A DNA stretch of 64,000 bases from Prevotellaceae bacterium. Lineage in GTDB: Bacteria > Bacteroidota > Bacteroidia > Bacteroidales > UBA932. This document shows, piece by piece, positions 53,579 to 62,642 of the stretch; within the stretch, counting starts at the first letter, position 1, and every line of letters starts with the position of its first letter. The notes beneath the pieces are model-generated. The model ran no database searches, had not been told where the DNA came from, and saw only the letters and a list, made by a program, of their open reading frames with translations. The stretch spans positions 1 to 64,000 of the forward strand of contig JAIRNF010000037.1 of the NCBI GenBank assembly GCA_031258195.1, given 5' to 3'. The position numbers and the translations under genes were made by a program.

Positions 53579-55042
53579 TTACCTTCTACGGCTACTGCTT
53601 GATGAAGAACCTCCTGACGAACTTCCGCTAGACCTGCTATTAGACGAAGAGGAGCCGCTACTATAGCTGCTGCTACTTCTACTCGACGAAGAACTGCTTG
53701 GCGATGAATAGCTATTACTTCTACCAGACGAAGAAGTATTGCTAGAAGAACTAGAGTTGTTTCTCGATCTATACGAATCGGTAACTACGCTTCTGCTACT
53801 ACTCGAGTTGCTAGGCGAAGCGTAGCTATTACTTCCACTGCTAGAAGAGTTAGAACTACCTTCGTTATAAGTTTGCCTATTACCGGAACTAGGTCTTGTA
53901 TAACTAGGAGTATATGAGCTGCTGCTACCACTTGTTACTCCGCTCCGACGAGAAGTTGATCCGGAAGAACTAGCTCCCGTACTTGTCGATCTACCCGGTT
54001 GTGTTGATATAGCAGATGAGCTGCCGCTTGTACCCGAAGTGCGTCTTTCGCTGCTTATACCAGAGCCGCTTGTACCTGATGTATTTTGTCTAGAGCTAGA
54101 AGAGCTGCTTATGTTACCATCATTAGAGGCAGAGCCCCTTCTGTTTGTAGATGTAGTTCCTCCCTGTTGTACCATTTCAACACGTCTTCCGCTACTGGTC
54201 GCATTACTAATAGCGTTACCGCTTGCGCGTCTCGCACTACTAACCGCACTACTACTTGTACGCCTTGCGGCAGAGCTATTAGAGTAGTAGCTGGAGTTTG
54301 TTCTACGTCCGTAAGTTGTATTACCGTAGTATGAAGGTCTGTCCCAGTATGATGGATAGTAATGATGATGGTGATAGTGTCCCCACCCCCCGTAGTAATG
54401 GTGATAAGGGTAGTAGCAAGACGAGTAATACCATGGGCTATAGTAATCGTACCATCCCCAACTCCAGTTCCAGCTGAAATTCCATCTCCAATAAGAAGAA
54501 TTCCAACCAATACCCCAAGTTGGATACCCAAAGTTTAGATTAATAGTAGTGCGAGGATAACCAAACATATTTGAAATATATTTAGGCTCAACCCAAATTT
54601 CATCACCCATTACAATAATATTATAAAAGTTGGGATCATAAGACGAAACCATCATCCAATCGCCACTGTTCGTAATTCTTACCCAGTTTTCCATACTATA
54701 GTTGGGGCTTTCATATCCGCGTAAACGGCGCTCATATGAGTCTTCGTATGATTCGGATAGAATAGGCTCATTAAAAATGTACGTTGTATCCGGATAAAGT
54801 TCAATAGTTTCTCCAGAGGAGTAGTCAACTTTCTTGCGAGCATTATTGCTTGTCAGTTGTTGAGTCTTTTTTGTTAGTTGAATTACCTCAGCGTCATCGC
54901 TTGTTACAGGCTTCACTGTTGCTACCTGTGTTTCAGGATTATAGTAGATATCATCCATTGTACCAGAAGCCATACGCTTTCCGGAAGAACAAGAGGAAAG
55001 AACGGCAAGTGCGAGAATCCAAAATACTAACTTCGTTTTCAT
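53579..55042 (-). CDS. Low-complexity Ser/Tyr-rich lipoprotein
   Basis: 487 residues. The N-terminus ends in the lipobox LSSC (Cys18), so it should be lipid-anchored in the envelope. About 100-165 form a folded-looking section (WVRITNSGDWMMVSSYDPNFYNIIVMGDEIWV). About 170-235 are crowded with Trp, Tyr and His (WGHYHHHHYYPSYW). About 245-487 are a Ser/Arg/Gly/Thr tail of the form SSSSSR. The tail keeps frame, and the opposite-strand ORFs are shadows. Not recognised; it may be a surface or adhesive protein, and the His/Tyr-rich part might bind metal, but this is speculation. Confidence 0.7.
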   Translation of the reverse strand: MKTKLVFWILALAVLSSCSSGKRMASGTMDDIYYNPETQVATVKPVTSDDAEVIQLTKKTQQLTSNNARKKVDYSSGETIELYPDTTYIFNEPILSESYEDSYERRLRGYESPNYSMENWVRITNSGDWMMVSSYDPNFYNIIVMGDEIWVEPKYISNMFGYPRTTINLNFGYPTWGIGWNSSYWRWNFSWNWSWGWYDYYSPWYYSSCYYPYHHYYGGWGHYHHHHYYPSYWDRPSYYGNTTYGRRTNSSYYSNSSAARRTSSSAVSSARRASGNAISNATSSGRRVEMVQQGGTTSTNRRGSASNDGNISSSSSSRQNTSGTSGSGISSERRTSGTSGSSSAISTQPGRSTSTGASSSGSTSRRSGVTSGSSSSYTPSYTRPSSGNRQTYNEGSSNSSSSGSNSYASPSNSSSSRSVVTDSYRSRNNSSSSSNTSSSGRSNSYSSPSSSSSSRSSSSYSSGSSSSNSRSSGSSSGGSSSSSSRRR

Positions 55043-55226
55043 AACATTAGGTATTATATATGTTTAACTTTTTTATTTACTTTTGCGATGTTTTACAATT
55101 ATTTTACACCTTGAATGTGCAAATTTCATGCCAACAAGGTCAATAATTATCTGGTAAAGCGTTAAAAACGACGGTTCAAAGAGCTAAAACGATCACTATA
55201 TTTAAAAATACATATACAAACACGCA

Positions 55227-56699
55227 ATGGCAAAAGAAGTTGTAAGCAGAAAAGAGAACTACTCATTGTGGTATAATAACCTGGTAACCAAGGCTGATTT
55301 GGCTGAAAATTCGGCTGTAAGAGGCTGCATGGTTATTAAGCCATATGGTTATGCTATTTGGGAGAAAATGCAAGGTACTCTCGATAAAATGTTTAAAGAT
55401 ACGGGACATGTTAATGCGTATTTTCCGCTATTTATTCCAAAGTCGTTCTTTAGTAGAGAGGCTAGCCATGTGGATGGGTTTGCTAAAGAATGTGCGGTCG
55501 TAACTCATTATCGTCTTAAAAATGATCCTGATGGGAACGGGGTTATTGTGGATCAGGAGGCTAAACTTGACGAAGAGCTGGTAGTTCGCCCCACCTCAGA
55601 AACTATAATCTGGAATACATATAAGAGCTGGATACAGTCGTATAGAGATTTGCCTATTTTATGTAATCAGTGGGCAAACGTAGTGCGCTGGGAGATGCGA
55701 ACCCGCCTATTTTTACGTACTGCCGAGTTCTTATGGCAAGAGGGACATACTGCGCATGCTACTCAGCAAGAAGCAATTGATGAGGCAGAAAAGATGATCC
55801 ATGTATATGCCGACTTCGTTCAGAACTGGATGGGTGTACCTGTTATTATTGGTAAAAAATCGGAGAGCGAGCGCTTTGCCGGTGCAGTAGATACCTATGC
55901 TATTGAGGCTCTTATGCAGGATGGAAAAGCGTTACAAGCCGGAACATCGCACTTCTTAGGTCAAAATTTTGCTAAGGCGTTCGATGTGCAGTTTGCTAAT
56001 AAAGACGGTAAGCTCGATTATGTATGGGCTACCTCGTGGGGTGTTTCTACACGGTTGATGGGGGCTCTTATCATGGCTCATTCAGACGATAATGGATTGA
56101 TACTTCCGCCAAAGCTTGCCCCTATTCATGTTGTTATAATACCTATATACAAGGGAGAAGAGGAGTTAAATCTACTTCGTTCGCAATCGAAAATTCTGAA
56201 GAAGAAAATGGAAGAGCGAGGTATTATCGTAAAGATAGACGACAGAGATAATGTACGTTCGGGCTTTAAGTTTGCAGAGTATGAGCTTAAAGGTGTTCCT
56301 GTGCGGCTGGCTATAGGTCCTAGAGATTATCAGAATGGGACGGTAGAAGTTGCTCGTAGAGATACTCTGGAGAAACAAACCGTGTTGCAAGAGGGAATAG
56401 CCGATTATGTATCAAATTTGTTGGAAGAAATACAAGTAAATATATTTAAGAAAGCGCTTAAGTTTAGAGAAGAGAATACCCATAAAGTAGATACGTACGA
56501 AGAGTTTAAGAAGAAGATAGAGGAAGGCGGTTTTATTCTTGCTCATTGGGATGGTACTTCTGAAACAGAAGTTAAAGTCAAAGAAGAAACCAAGGCTACA
56601 ATTCGTTGTATCCCGTTGGATATGCCTGAGGAAGCAGGTGTTTGTATGGTTACCGGAAAACCTTCTAAGCAAAGAGTTATTTTTGCACGCTCATATTAA
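55227..56699 (+). CDS. proS: Prolyl-tRNA synthetase, archaeal/eukaryote-like (ProS type 3)
   Basis: Class II synthetase charging tRNA-Pro. The 490 residues have class II motif 2 around [18 protein letters not shown] and [27 protein letters not shown], motif 3 in [16 protein letters not shown]...[17 protein letters not shown], an anticodon-binding domain (about 285-385) and the C-terminal zinc-ribbon-like domain of type 3. It lacks the editing insertion of the bacterial type, as in many Bacteroidetes. Complete. Confidence 0.96.
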   Translation: MAKEVVSRKENYSLWYNNLVTKADLAENSAVRGCMVIKPYGYAIWEKMQGTLDKMFKDTGHVNAYFPLFIPKSFFSREASHVDGFAKECAVVTHYRLKNDPDGNGVIVDQEAKLDEELVVRPTSETIIWNTYKSWIQSYRDLPILCNQWANVVRWEMRTRLFLRTAEFLWQEGHTAHATQQEAIDEAEKMIHVYADFVQNWMGVPVIIGKKSESERFAGAVDTYAIEALMQDGKALQAGTSHFLGQNFAKAFDVQFANKDGKLDYVWATSWGVSTRLMGALIMAHSDDNGLILPPKLAPIHVVIIPIYKGEEELNLLRSQSKILKKKMEERGIIVKIDDRDNVRSGFKFAEYELKGVPVRLAIGPRDYQNGTVEVARRDTLEKQTVLQEGIADYVSNLLEEIQVNIFKKALKFREENTHKVDTYEEFKKKIEEGGFILAHWDGTSETEVKVKEETKATIRCIPLDMPEEAGVCMVTGKPSKQRVIFARSY

Positions 56700-56720
56700 C
56701 AGAATTTCCATATTGCGTAA

Positions 56721-56759
56721 ATATGATTCAGAGTATTAAGCTTTGAATCATATTTTTTA
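56721..56759 (+). terminator. proS terminator
   Basis: ATATGATTCA (56721-56730) pairs with TGAATCATAT (56744-56753), followed by a T6 run, 21 bp after the proS stop. Confidence 0.8.
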
Positions 56760-56841
56760 TATAACTTTAAACTTATATATAGATTAATTTGGCTTATTTT
56801 GCGCAAGAGCCGTAATTAAAAAACTTAAATAGATAGTAACG

Positions 56842-57562
56842 ATGAATAACGAAGCGATGAATATGCCGCTATCAACTTATCAACAAATTCTTCAGAATAT
56901 AGATGGTAAATCCACTGTTAAGCAGCAAGTGTATGATACAACATTAGATATTTTTTGTAAAGTAAAAGAGATACTCAGTAATTTGTGTGATAGTATTAAC
57001 AACGACATACAGAGCAATGATAAGCGTGTTAGGCTGGAATATAAAGATAGAGGGCAGTTTGAGGCAGAAATTAAAGTAGCAAGCGATGTGTTAATTTTTA
57101 GCATGCATTCAAACACCTTTATTTTCGATAGAGATCATCAGATATGGAAGATGTCGTATGTGCAAAAAGACAAACAAAACGCATATTGTGGTGTTATTAG
57201 CATGTATAACTTTTTAGCGGATTCATTCAACGTATAATCGTATGGATGACTTGGGATATTTGGTAGGTAGAATATTTGTTAATCGTAGCAAGCAATATTT
57301 TGTGGAGGGTAAACGCCAGGTGGGTTTTCTGTACAATAACTTCGGCTCGGCAGAGATGAATGAAGACAATTTAAAGAAGATAATTGAAACCGCAATTCTA
57401 TATACGCTCGAATTTGATTTGCTAGTTCCACCGTACGATGCCGTAAAGATGGCAACAGTTAGTCAAATGAATACAAAGATTGATAGCGCAAGATTCCAAA
57501 CAGGCAAGAGGCTGGGATTTAAGTTTAACTCCGATGATGTTTTAGACAATGCAAAGCAATAA
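56842..57562 (+). pseudogene. Conserved Bacteroidales hypothetical, split by a frameshift
   Basis: Two ORFs (56842-57237 and 57242-57562) seem to be halves of one protein of about 240 residues. The first ends at YCGVISMYNFLADSFNV; the second starts DDLGYLVGRIFVNRSKQYFVEGKRQ. One base removed near 57232-57235 turns AACGTATAATCGT into a frame reading FxYNRMDDLGYL, which matches my memory of a single-chain Bacteroides relative (not searched). Other features are ENDKRVRLEYKDRG-like and QTGKRLGFKFNSDD at the end. Function unknown. Either the gene is broken, or it is now expressed as two polypeptides, since the second has an ATG right at the junction. Confidence 0.65.
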
Positions 57563-57586
57563 AATATTAATCTAAACTTATTACTC

Positions 57587-59227
57587 ATGAAAAAATACGG
57601 TATAATACTATTTGCTATTCTTTTGACTGTAATAGCATGTAAGAATAGTACACAAAACAATGAAAAAGAAGAGTTAAGTATGCGTAATAAAGTGAACGAG
57701 TATGTAGAAGTTGAGCTTACAACAGATTTATCGTACTTATCGGATAATGAAAGACAGATGATTCCTCTGTTAATAGAGGTTGCCCGTATAATGGATGATA
57801 TATTTTGGACACAGGCTTCAGGTAAAAAAGAAGATATTCTATCTAATATAACCGATGAAGCAGTTAAAGAATACGCCATAATAAACTATGGTCCGTGGGA
57901 CAGGATGCGCGCTAACGAATCTTTTATTGAAGGCATAGGTGTAAAACCGGCAGGTGCATGTTTTTATCCAACGGATATGACAAAAGAAGAGTTTGCCAGC
58001 CTTAATGATGAACGAAAAGAAAGTCAGTACACGCTGATACGTAGAGATGAGAATGGAAAACTTATTGTCGTTCCTTACCATATAGCGTATGAAGAGCAGA
58101 TAGGAAGAGCAGCAGAGCTGCTTAATAAAGCCGCTGAATTAGCCGATGATAAAGCCTTAAAGAGTTATCTAACCTCACGCGCACAAGCGTTACTAACCGA
58201 CGAGTATCAGAAGAGCGACTTTGCATGGATGGATATGAAAACTAATAATATTGATTTTGTTGTTGGTCCGATAGAGAATTACGAAGATGAGTTGTATGGC
58301 TATAAGGCTGCGCACGAAGCATACGTACTGGTAAAAGATAGAGAATGGAGCAGTAAGCTTGAGCGTTTTGTCGCTTTGCTTCCTTCATTACAAAAAAATC
58401 TTCCGGTAGATGGTAAGTATAAAAAAGAAATGCCGGGTACGGATTCCGATCTAAATGTTTACGATGCTGTTTATTATGCCGGAGATTGTAATGCGGCAGG
58501 GAAAACGATAGCTATTAACTTACCTAACGATCCAGAAGTACAGCTGCAAAAGGGGAGCCGTAAGTTGCAGTTAAAAAACTCTATGCAGTATAAGTTCGAT
58601 CATATGGTTCAGCCCATTGCCGGCATTTTGATTGATCCAGCACAGCGGCATCATGTTAAGTTTGATGCGTTTTTTGAAAACGTAATGTTCCATGAAGTTG
58701 CTCATGGTTTAGGAGTTAAAAAAACAATAACCAATGGTCAAGACGTACGAGCAGCCTTAAAAGAACAATATTCGGCAATAGAAGAGGCTAAAGCAGATTT
58801 GCTTGGCATATTTATTGTGGGTATGCTTGCTGACATGGGGGTGCTGCCGGAAAATGAGGTAATGGATAACTATGTTACATTTGTTGCAGGTATATTTCGC
58901 TCTGTACGCTTTGGAGCATCTAGCGCGCATGGAAAAGCCAATATGCTTTGTTTTAACTTCTTTGAGCAAGAAGGCGCTTTTACTCGCGGCGAGGAAGATG
59001 GCACTTATCGAGTGAATTTTGAAGAGATGAAGCAGGTTGTAGAAAAGCTGATTAATCGGATTATAACAATGCAAGGCGATGGGAATTACGAAGAGGCGTT
59101 ACAAGTTGTGACAGAGCAGAGCATTATAAAGCAAACGTTGGCAAACGATTTGAAGCGGATTGAAGCGGCGTCTATTCCTATTGATGTTAGGTTTAAGCAG
59201 GGAGTTTCTGTGTTGGGATTAGATTAA
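57587..59227 (+). CDS. M49-like (dipeptidyl-peptidase III family) zinc metallopeptidase lipoprotein
   Basis: 546 residues with a lipobox TVIAC (Cys17), so it is anchored in the inner or outer membrane. The zinc site is HEVAH at 369-373 followed by GLG, and the second zinc-ligand motif is EEAKAD at 399-404. The spacing fits the M49 pattern, although classic Dpp3 enzymes have a longer HEXXGH motif. Other landmarks are INYGPWDRMRANESF, GACFYPTDMTKEEF and GDCNAAGKTIAINLPNDPEV. It probably removes dipeptides from peptides at the envelope. It is closely preceded by the split hypothetical gene. Confidence 0.82.
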   Translation: MKKYGIILFAILLTVIACKNSTQNNEKEELSMRNKVNEYVEVELTTDLSYLSDNERQMIPLLIEVARIMDDIFWTQASGKKEDILSNITDEAVKEYAIINYGPWDRMRANESFIEGIGVKPAGACFYPTDMTKEEFASLNDERKESQYTLIRRDENGKLIVVPYHIAYEEQIGRAAELLNKAAELADDKALKSYLTSRAQALLTDEYQKSDFAWMDMKTNNIDFVVGPIENYEDELYGYKAAHEAYVLVKDREWSSKLERFVALLPSLQKNLPVDGKYKKEMPGTDSDLNVYDAVYYAGDCNAAGKTIAINLPNDPEVQLQKGSRKLQLKNSMQYKFDHMVQPIAGILIDPAQRHHVKFDAFFENVMFHEVAHGLGVKKTITNGQDVRAALKEQYSAIEEAKADLLGIFIVGMLADMGVLPENEVMDNYVTFVAGIFRSVRFGASSAHGKANMLCFNFFEQEGAFTRGEEDGTYRVNFEEMKQVVEKLINRIITMQGDGNYEEALQVVTEQSIIKQTLANDLKRIEAASIPIDVRFKQGVSVLGLD

Positions 59228-59277
59228 TGGCATTTACAAAAGTGTGATATATTGAGGTTTCAGCATCATAGTATAAT

Positions 59278-59323
59278 ATGCTCTTCCGGCGGTAATTAAA
59301 CAATTGTTAGGAGAGCATTTTTG
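59278..59323 (+). terminator. Terminator after the M49-like gene
   Basis: ATGCTCTTCC (59278-59287) pairs with GGAGAGCAT (59310-59318) with one bulge or mismatch, followed by TTTTTG and a second T-run. Confidence 0.65.
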
Positions 59324-59340
59324 TTTTTAAAAATATTTGA

Positions 59341-61227
59341 GTGATTTTTGGTAAAGTTAATATTAAGTGGTACGTTACTTTGGCGTTATTGTTCTGCTGT
59401 ATATCGGTCAGGGCTCAGAATAATATTGATGTATCAAAAATAGATTCGACATATATCATCCCTAATAAAGACAGCCTTGAACAGAAGTATATGGTAAAAG
59501 ATACTACTGACAATAAGTTTATAGAAAGTCTGGAAAGAACAGTAAAAAAATCTAAGTTAACCCGTTGGTTATCGTCTTCCATTTTTGTTAGAGATAAAAG
59601 TTTTGCAAAGAATGACAGCATAATTAAAGAGGATTATTCGGAGTATGGCGGTAAAATTATTCGACAAGTAAAAGTTGAAGGGCTTAGCCCGTATGAGGTA
59701 AACGCTGTATATCCTGATGACGATACTCATAGCTGGCTTACAAGGTTAGGAGATGCAACCCATGTGAATACCAGAGGTTTTGTGTTGCGGAATAACTTGA
59801 TGATTAAAGATGGCGATGTATTCGATAATGAGATGATTATTAATAACCTTGCCTATTATAGAAATTTACGCTATATATATGATGCAAGAGTAGTAATAAC
59901 ACCTATTCAGGATAGCGACTATGTTGATGTTGAGTTTATTGTTAGAGACGTATGGTCTATAGGGATTAATCATAGCCGGCTAGATTTTAATAAGATAAAT
60001 TTTGAAATATACGATCGAAATATTCTTGGTATGGGGTCGAAGTTAAGAACCGGAATATATTACGATCGTTCTGATGGCAGCGACTATTTGGGTTTCGGCT
60101 TATCCCACTCCGAAGGGAATATAAAAGGTTCTTTTATCAGTAGTCAGTTCGAGATCATAGATAAAAAAGATAAAAAATTACGCCATGCTTCTCTGGAAAG
60201 GAATATGCTCCCGAATCTTAAAACAGCTGGAGGTCTGTCGTATCAATACCTGGACGAGAGGCGATATTTTATTACTATTGATACTACCTATCAGGTAAAA
60301 AATGAAACAGCCGATATTTGGTTTGGTAAAGTTTTTGATGTTGGTACCTCAAAGGGTAGAGGACATCATAGGTTGGCGGCAATGGCTAGGTATGAGTATC
60401 GTAAGCTACGTAATGAGATGCCGTTTCCCACAGAACCCCTGTATGATATTTATGAAAACAGAGATTTATACCTAGCTTCAGTATCGTTATACAAACAGCA
60501 ATATTATACAGATAGGTTGTTATATGGGTTTGGTATAAATGAAAATATTCCATACGGCTATAACATTACATTACAGGCAGGGCACGAGAGCCATCGTTAT
60601 GGAAATAGATTTTACACCTCGCTTTCTGCCCGATTGGGAAAGCAGCATAGCTGGGGATACACATATTTAGGAGCCGCTACCGGAGGTTATTTGCATGGAG
60701 GGAAAATGAAAAATGGGTTGCTAGAAGTAAATATGGCTTATTTTAGCCCGTTAATACCAATAAAAAACCAAGTATATAGGCAATTTACCTATATATCGTA
60801 CACAAGAGGTATAAAAAAAGGAATAGGAGAAGGGAGTTTCTTAAACTACGCCGAAGATTTGTCATTCGATCTAACAAATGAAGATCGTAACTATTTTGGT
60901 AAGAATAAGCTTACAATATCAATAGAATCAGATTTCTTTAGCACGGTTAAGCTGTTAGGTTTTAGATTTGTTTTTTTCAACTTTGCAGATATGACTTGGA
61001 TTGGAAATAGAACAAGTATATTTGCAAATGATTTTTTACCCGGAGTGGGGATAGGAATTAGAATAAGAAACGATAAATTAGTGTTTAAAACTCTACAGCT
61101 GAAGTTGGGATGGTATCCAAAATTTCCTCAAGGCGAGTTCAACGACTTCTTTGATGCTTCAGGTGTAGATAAATTTATGACAAACGATTTTGTACCTCGT
61201 AAACCTCAAACATTAGAGTTTAAGTGA
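59341..61227 (+). CDS. BamA/TamA-like outer-membrane beta-barrel with one POTRA-like domain
   Basis: 628 residues, GTG start, with a signal sequence (WYVTLALLFCCISVRAQ). Residues about 95-200 form a POTRA-like module: GKIIRQVKVEGLSPYEVN, NNLMIKDGDVFDNEMIINNLAYYRNLRYIYDARV and VDVEFIVRDVWSIG. From about 210 to the end a 16-strand-type barrel is visible (NILGMGSKLRTGIYYD, SIESDFFSTVKLLGF, GVGIGIRIRND, LQLKLGWYPKFP). It is shorter than BamA (about 800 with five POTRAs) and is more like the Bacteroidetes ShlB/TamA relatives. The role in outer-membrane insertion or transport is inferred. It overlaps tilS by 4 bp. Confidence 0.8.
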   Translation: MIFGKVNIKWYVTLALLFCCISVRAQNNIDVSKIDSTYIIPNKDSLEQKYMVKDTTDNKFIESLERTVKKSKLTRWLSSSIFVRDKSFAKNDSIIKEDYSEYGGKIIRQVKVEGLSPYEVNAVYPDDDTHSWLTRLGDATHVNTRGFVLRNNLMIKDGDVFDNEMIINNLAYYRNLRYIYDARVVITPIQDSDYVDVEFIVRDVWSIGINHSRLDFNKINFEIYDRNILGMGSKLRTGIYYDRSDGSDYLGFGLSHSEGNIKGSFISSQFEIIDKKDKKLRHASLERNMLPNLKTAGGLSYQYLDERRYFITIDTTYQVKNETADIWFGKVFDVGTSKGRGHHRLAAMARYEYRKLRNEMPFPTEPLYDIYENRDLYLASVSLYKQQYYTDRLLYGFGINENIPYGYNITLQAGHESHRYGNRFYTSLSARLGKQHSWGYTYLGAATGGYLHGGKMKNGLLEVNMAYFSPLIPIKNQVYRQFTYISYTRGIKKGIGEGSFLNYAEDLSFDLTNEDRNYFGKNKLTISIESDFFSTVKLLGFRFVFFNFADMTWIGNRTSIFANDFLPGVGIGIRIRNDKLVFKTLQLKLGWYPKFPQGEFNDFFDASGVDKFMTNDFVPRKPQTLEFK

Positions 61228-62561
61228 TAGATAGGCTCAAAAAATATCTGGCAGATAATAATCTTTTTCTGGTAGAAGATAAGATACTTTTGGCAGTTAG
61301 TGGTGGTATAGACTCTATGGTAATGACCGACCTCTTTATAAAATGCGGTTATAAAGTAGGTATTGCACATTGTAATTTTTCGTTGCGAGGCGAAGAATCT
61401 GATAAAGATGAGTTGCTGGTAAAGCAGCTGGCAAAGAGACATAAGCAGCCCTTTTACTCCATTCGTTTTGATACTAAACAATATGCTAAAAAGCAATCTA
61501 TCTCAATCCAGATGGCAGCACGAGAGTTACGATACGGCTGGTTTCGAGAACTTTGTGTAGAGCATTCGTATAAATATATTGCTACTGCACATAACCTTGA
61601 TGATAAGATAGAAACATTCTTCTTAAACCTTACGCGTGGCACAGGCATAAAAGGATTGAGTGGTATGCCGCCCAAGAATGATAATATTATTCATCCCATA
61701 CTTTTTGTATCGCGTAAAGAAATAGAGGAATATGCAGTAGCAAATAAAGTGGCATATCGCGAAGATGCTACTAATGCTACAACCTACTATGCACGCAATA
61801 GGATACGGCATAATATTATACCTGAATTATGCGCGATTAATCCCTCTTTTTATAGTACAATGGAAGGAAATATGCAGCGTATTATGTTGGCGGAACAGCT
61901 TGCGCAACAAACATTGGCTGTATTAATTCATAAGGCATGTAAGCAGGAAGGCGGTTTATTTATAATAGATATCGATAGCTTAAAAGATTATCAACCCTTA
62001 TCGTTATTTTTATTTGAGCTGCTGTATCCATTCGGATTTACAGCCAGCACAATTACAGACATAGAAAATGCTTTAACGGAGCAGACAGGTAAGCGGTTCT
62101 TTTCAACAACACATCAGCTGGTAAAAGACAGAGAAAGGCTGCTTATTTCTCCCATTCCACAGCAAAACGATAAAGAATACAAAATAGAAAAGAGTACGAA
62201 ATTTATTGAAACCCCAATAAATATGGTTTTTGAAACAATGCCGCGCTCTTTTATAGAGTCATTTGAAGCGGCAAAAAATATTGCTTATATAGATGCCGAT
62301 AAAATATGTTATCCTTTTATTTTGCGCAAATGGCATGTAGGAGATAGCTTTGTTCCCTTTGGTATGAAAGGAAAGAAGAAGCTAAGTGATTTTTTTATAG
62401 ATAGTAAGCTATCGTTGGTAGAAAAGCGGCGGCAATGGGTACTGCTTTCAAACAATGAAATAGTTTGGGTTGTAGGGCAGCGAGTTGATAATAGATACCG
62501 TATCGACGAACAAACAAAAACAATACTTAAAATTGAGTATAATAAAGGATATACCGAGTAA
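61224..62561 (+). CDS. tilS: tRNA(Ile)-lysidine synthetase
   Basis: Modifies C34 of the tRNA-Ile(CAU) to lysidine, essential for AUA decoding. The 445 residues open with the PP-loop ATPase motif LAVSGGIDSM (near residue 22), then GIAHCNFSLRGEESDKDE, TAHNLDDKIETFFLNLTRGTGIKGLSGM and NRIRHNIIP, and end with the C-terminal TilS domain (WHVGDSFVPFGMKGKKKLSDFFID). The start is GTG inside the upstream stop (GTGA overlap), so translation is coupled to the barrel gene. Complete. Confidence 0.95.
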   Translation: MIDRLKKYLADNNLFLVEDKILLAVSGGIDSMVMTDLFIKCGYKVGIAHCNFSLRGEESDKDELLVKQLAKRHKQPFYSIRFDTKQYAKKQSISIQMAARELRYGWFRELCVEHSYKYIATAHNLDDKIETFFLNLTRGTGIKGLSGMPPKNDNIIHPILFVSRKEIEEYAVANKVAYREDATNATTYYARNRIRHNIIPELCAINPSFYSTMEGNMQRIMLAEQLAQQTLAVLIHKACKQEGGLFIIDIDSLKDYQPLSLFLFELLYPFGFTASTITDIENALTEQTGKRFFSTTHQLVKDRERLLISPIPQQNDKEYKIEKSTKFIETPINMVFETMPRSFIESFEAAKNIAYIDADKICYPFILRKWHVGDSFVPFGMKGKKKLSDFFIDSKLSLVEKRRQWVLLSNNEIVWVVGQRVDNRYRIDEQTKTILKIEYNKGYTE

Positions 62562-62563
62562 TG

Positions 62564-62630
62564 CGTCATTTCGACCGAAGGGAGAAACCTCTTCAGTATT
62601 CAGCAGATTTCTTCCTTCGGTCGAAATGAC
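62564..62630. repeat. REP/MITE-like palindrome, copy 10
   Basis: Left arm CGTCATTTCGACCGAAGGGA (62564-) and right arm ending CCTTCGGTCGAAATGAC (to 62630), with one G-T type mismatch in the stem. It is the same arm sub-type as the deleted copy 9. It lies between converging tilS and the phosphohexomutase gene. Confidence 0.85.
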
Positions 62631-62642
62631 ACATGGAAAGAG

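Noticed and set aside
54109-54531. Ile/Thr/Gly-rich 140-residue ORF in another frame of the Ser-rich lipoprotein gene
   Set aside because: It lies fully inside the lipoprotein gene, and its repetitive composition is a by-product of the Ser/Tyr codon pattern in the real frame.
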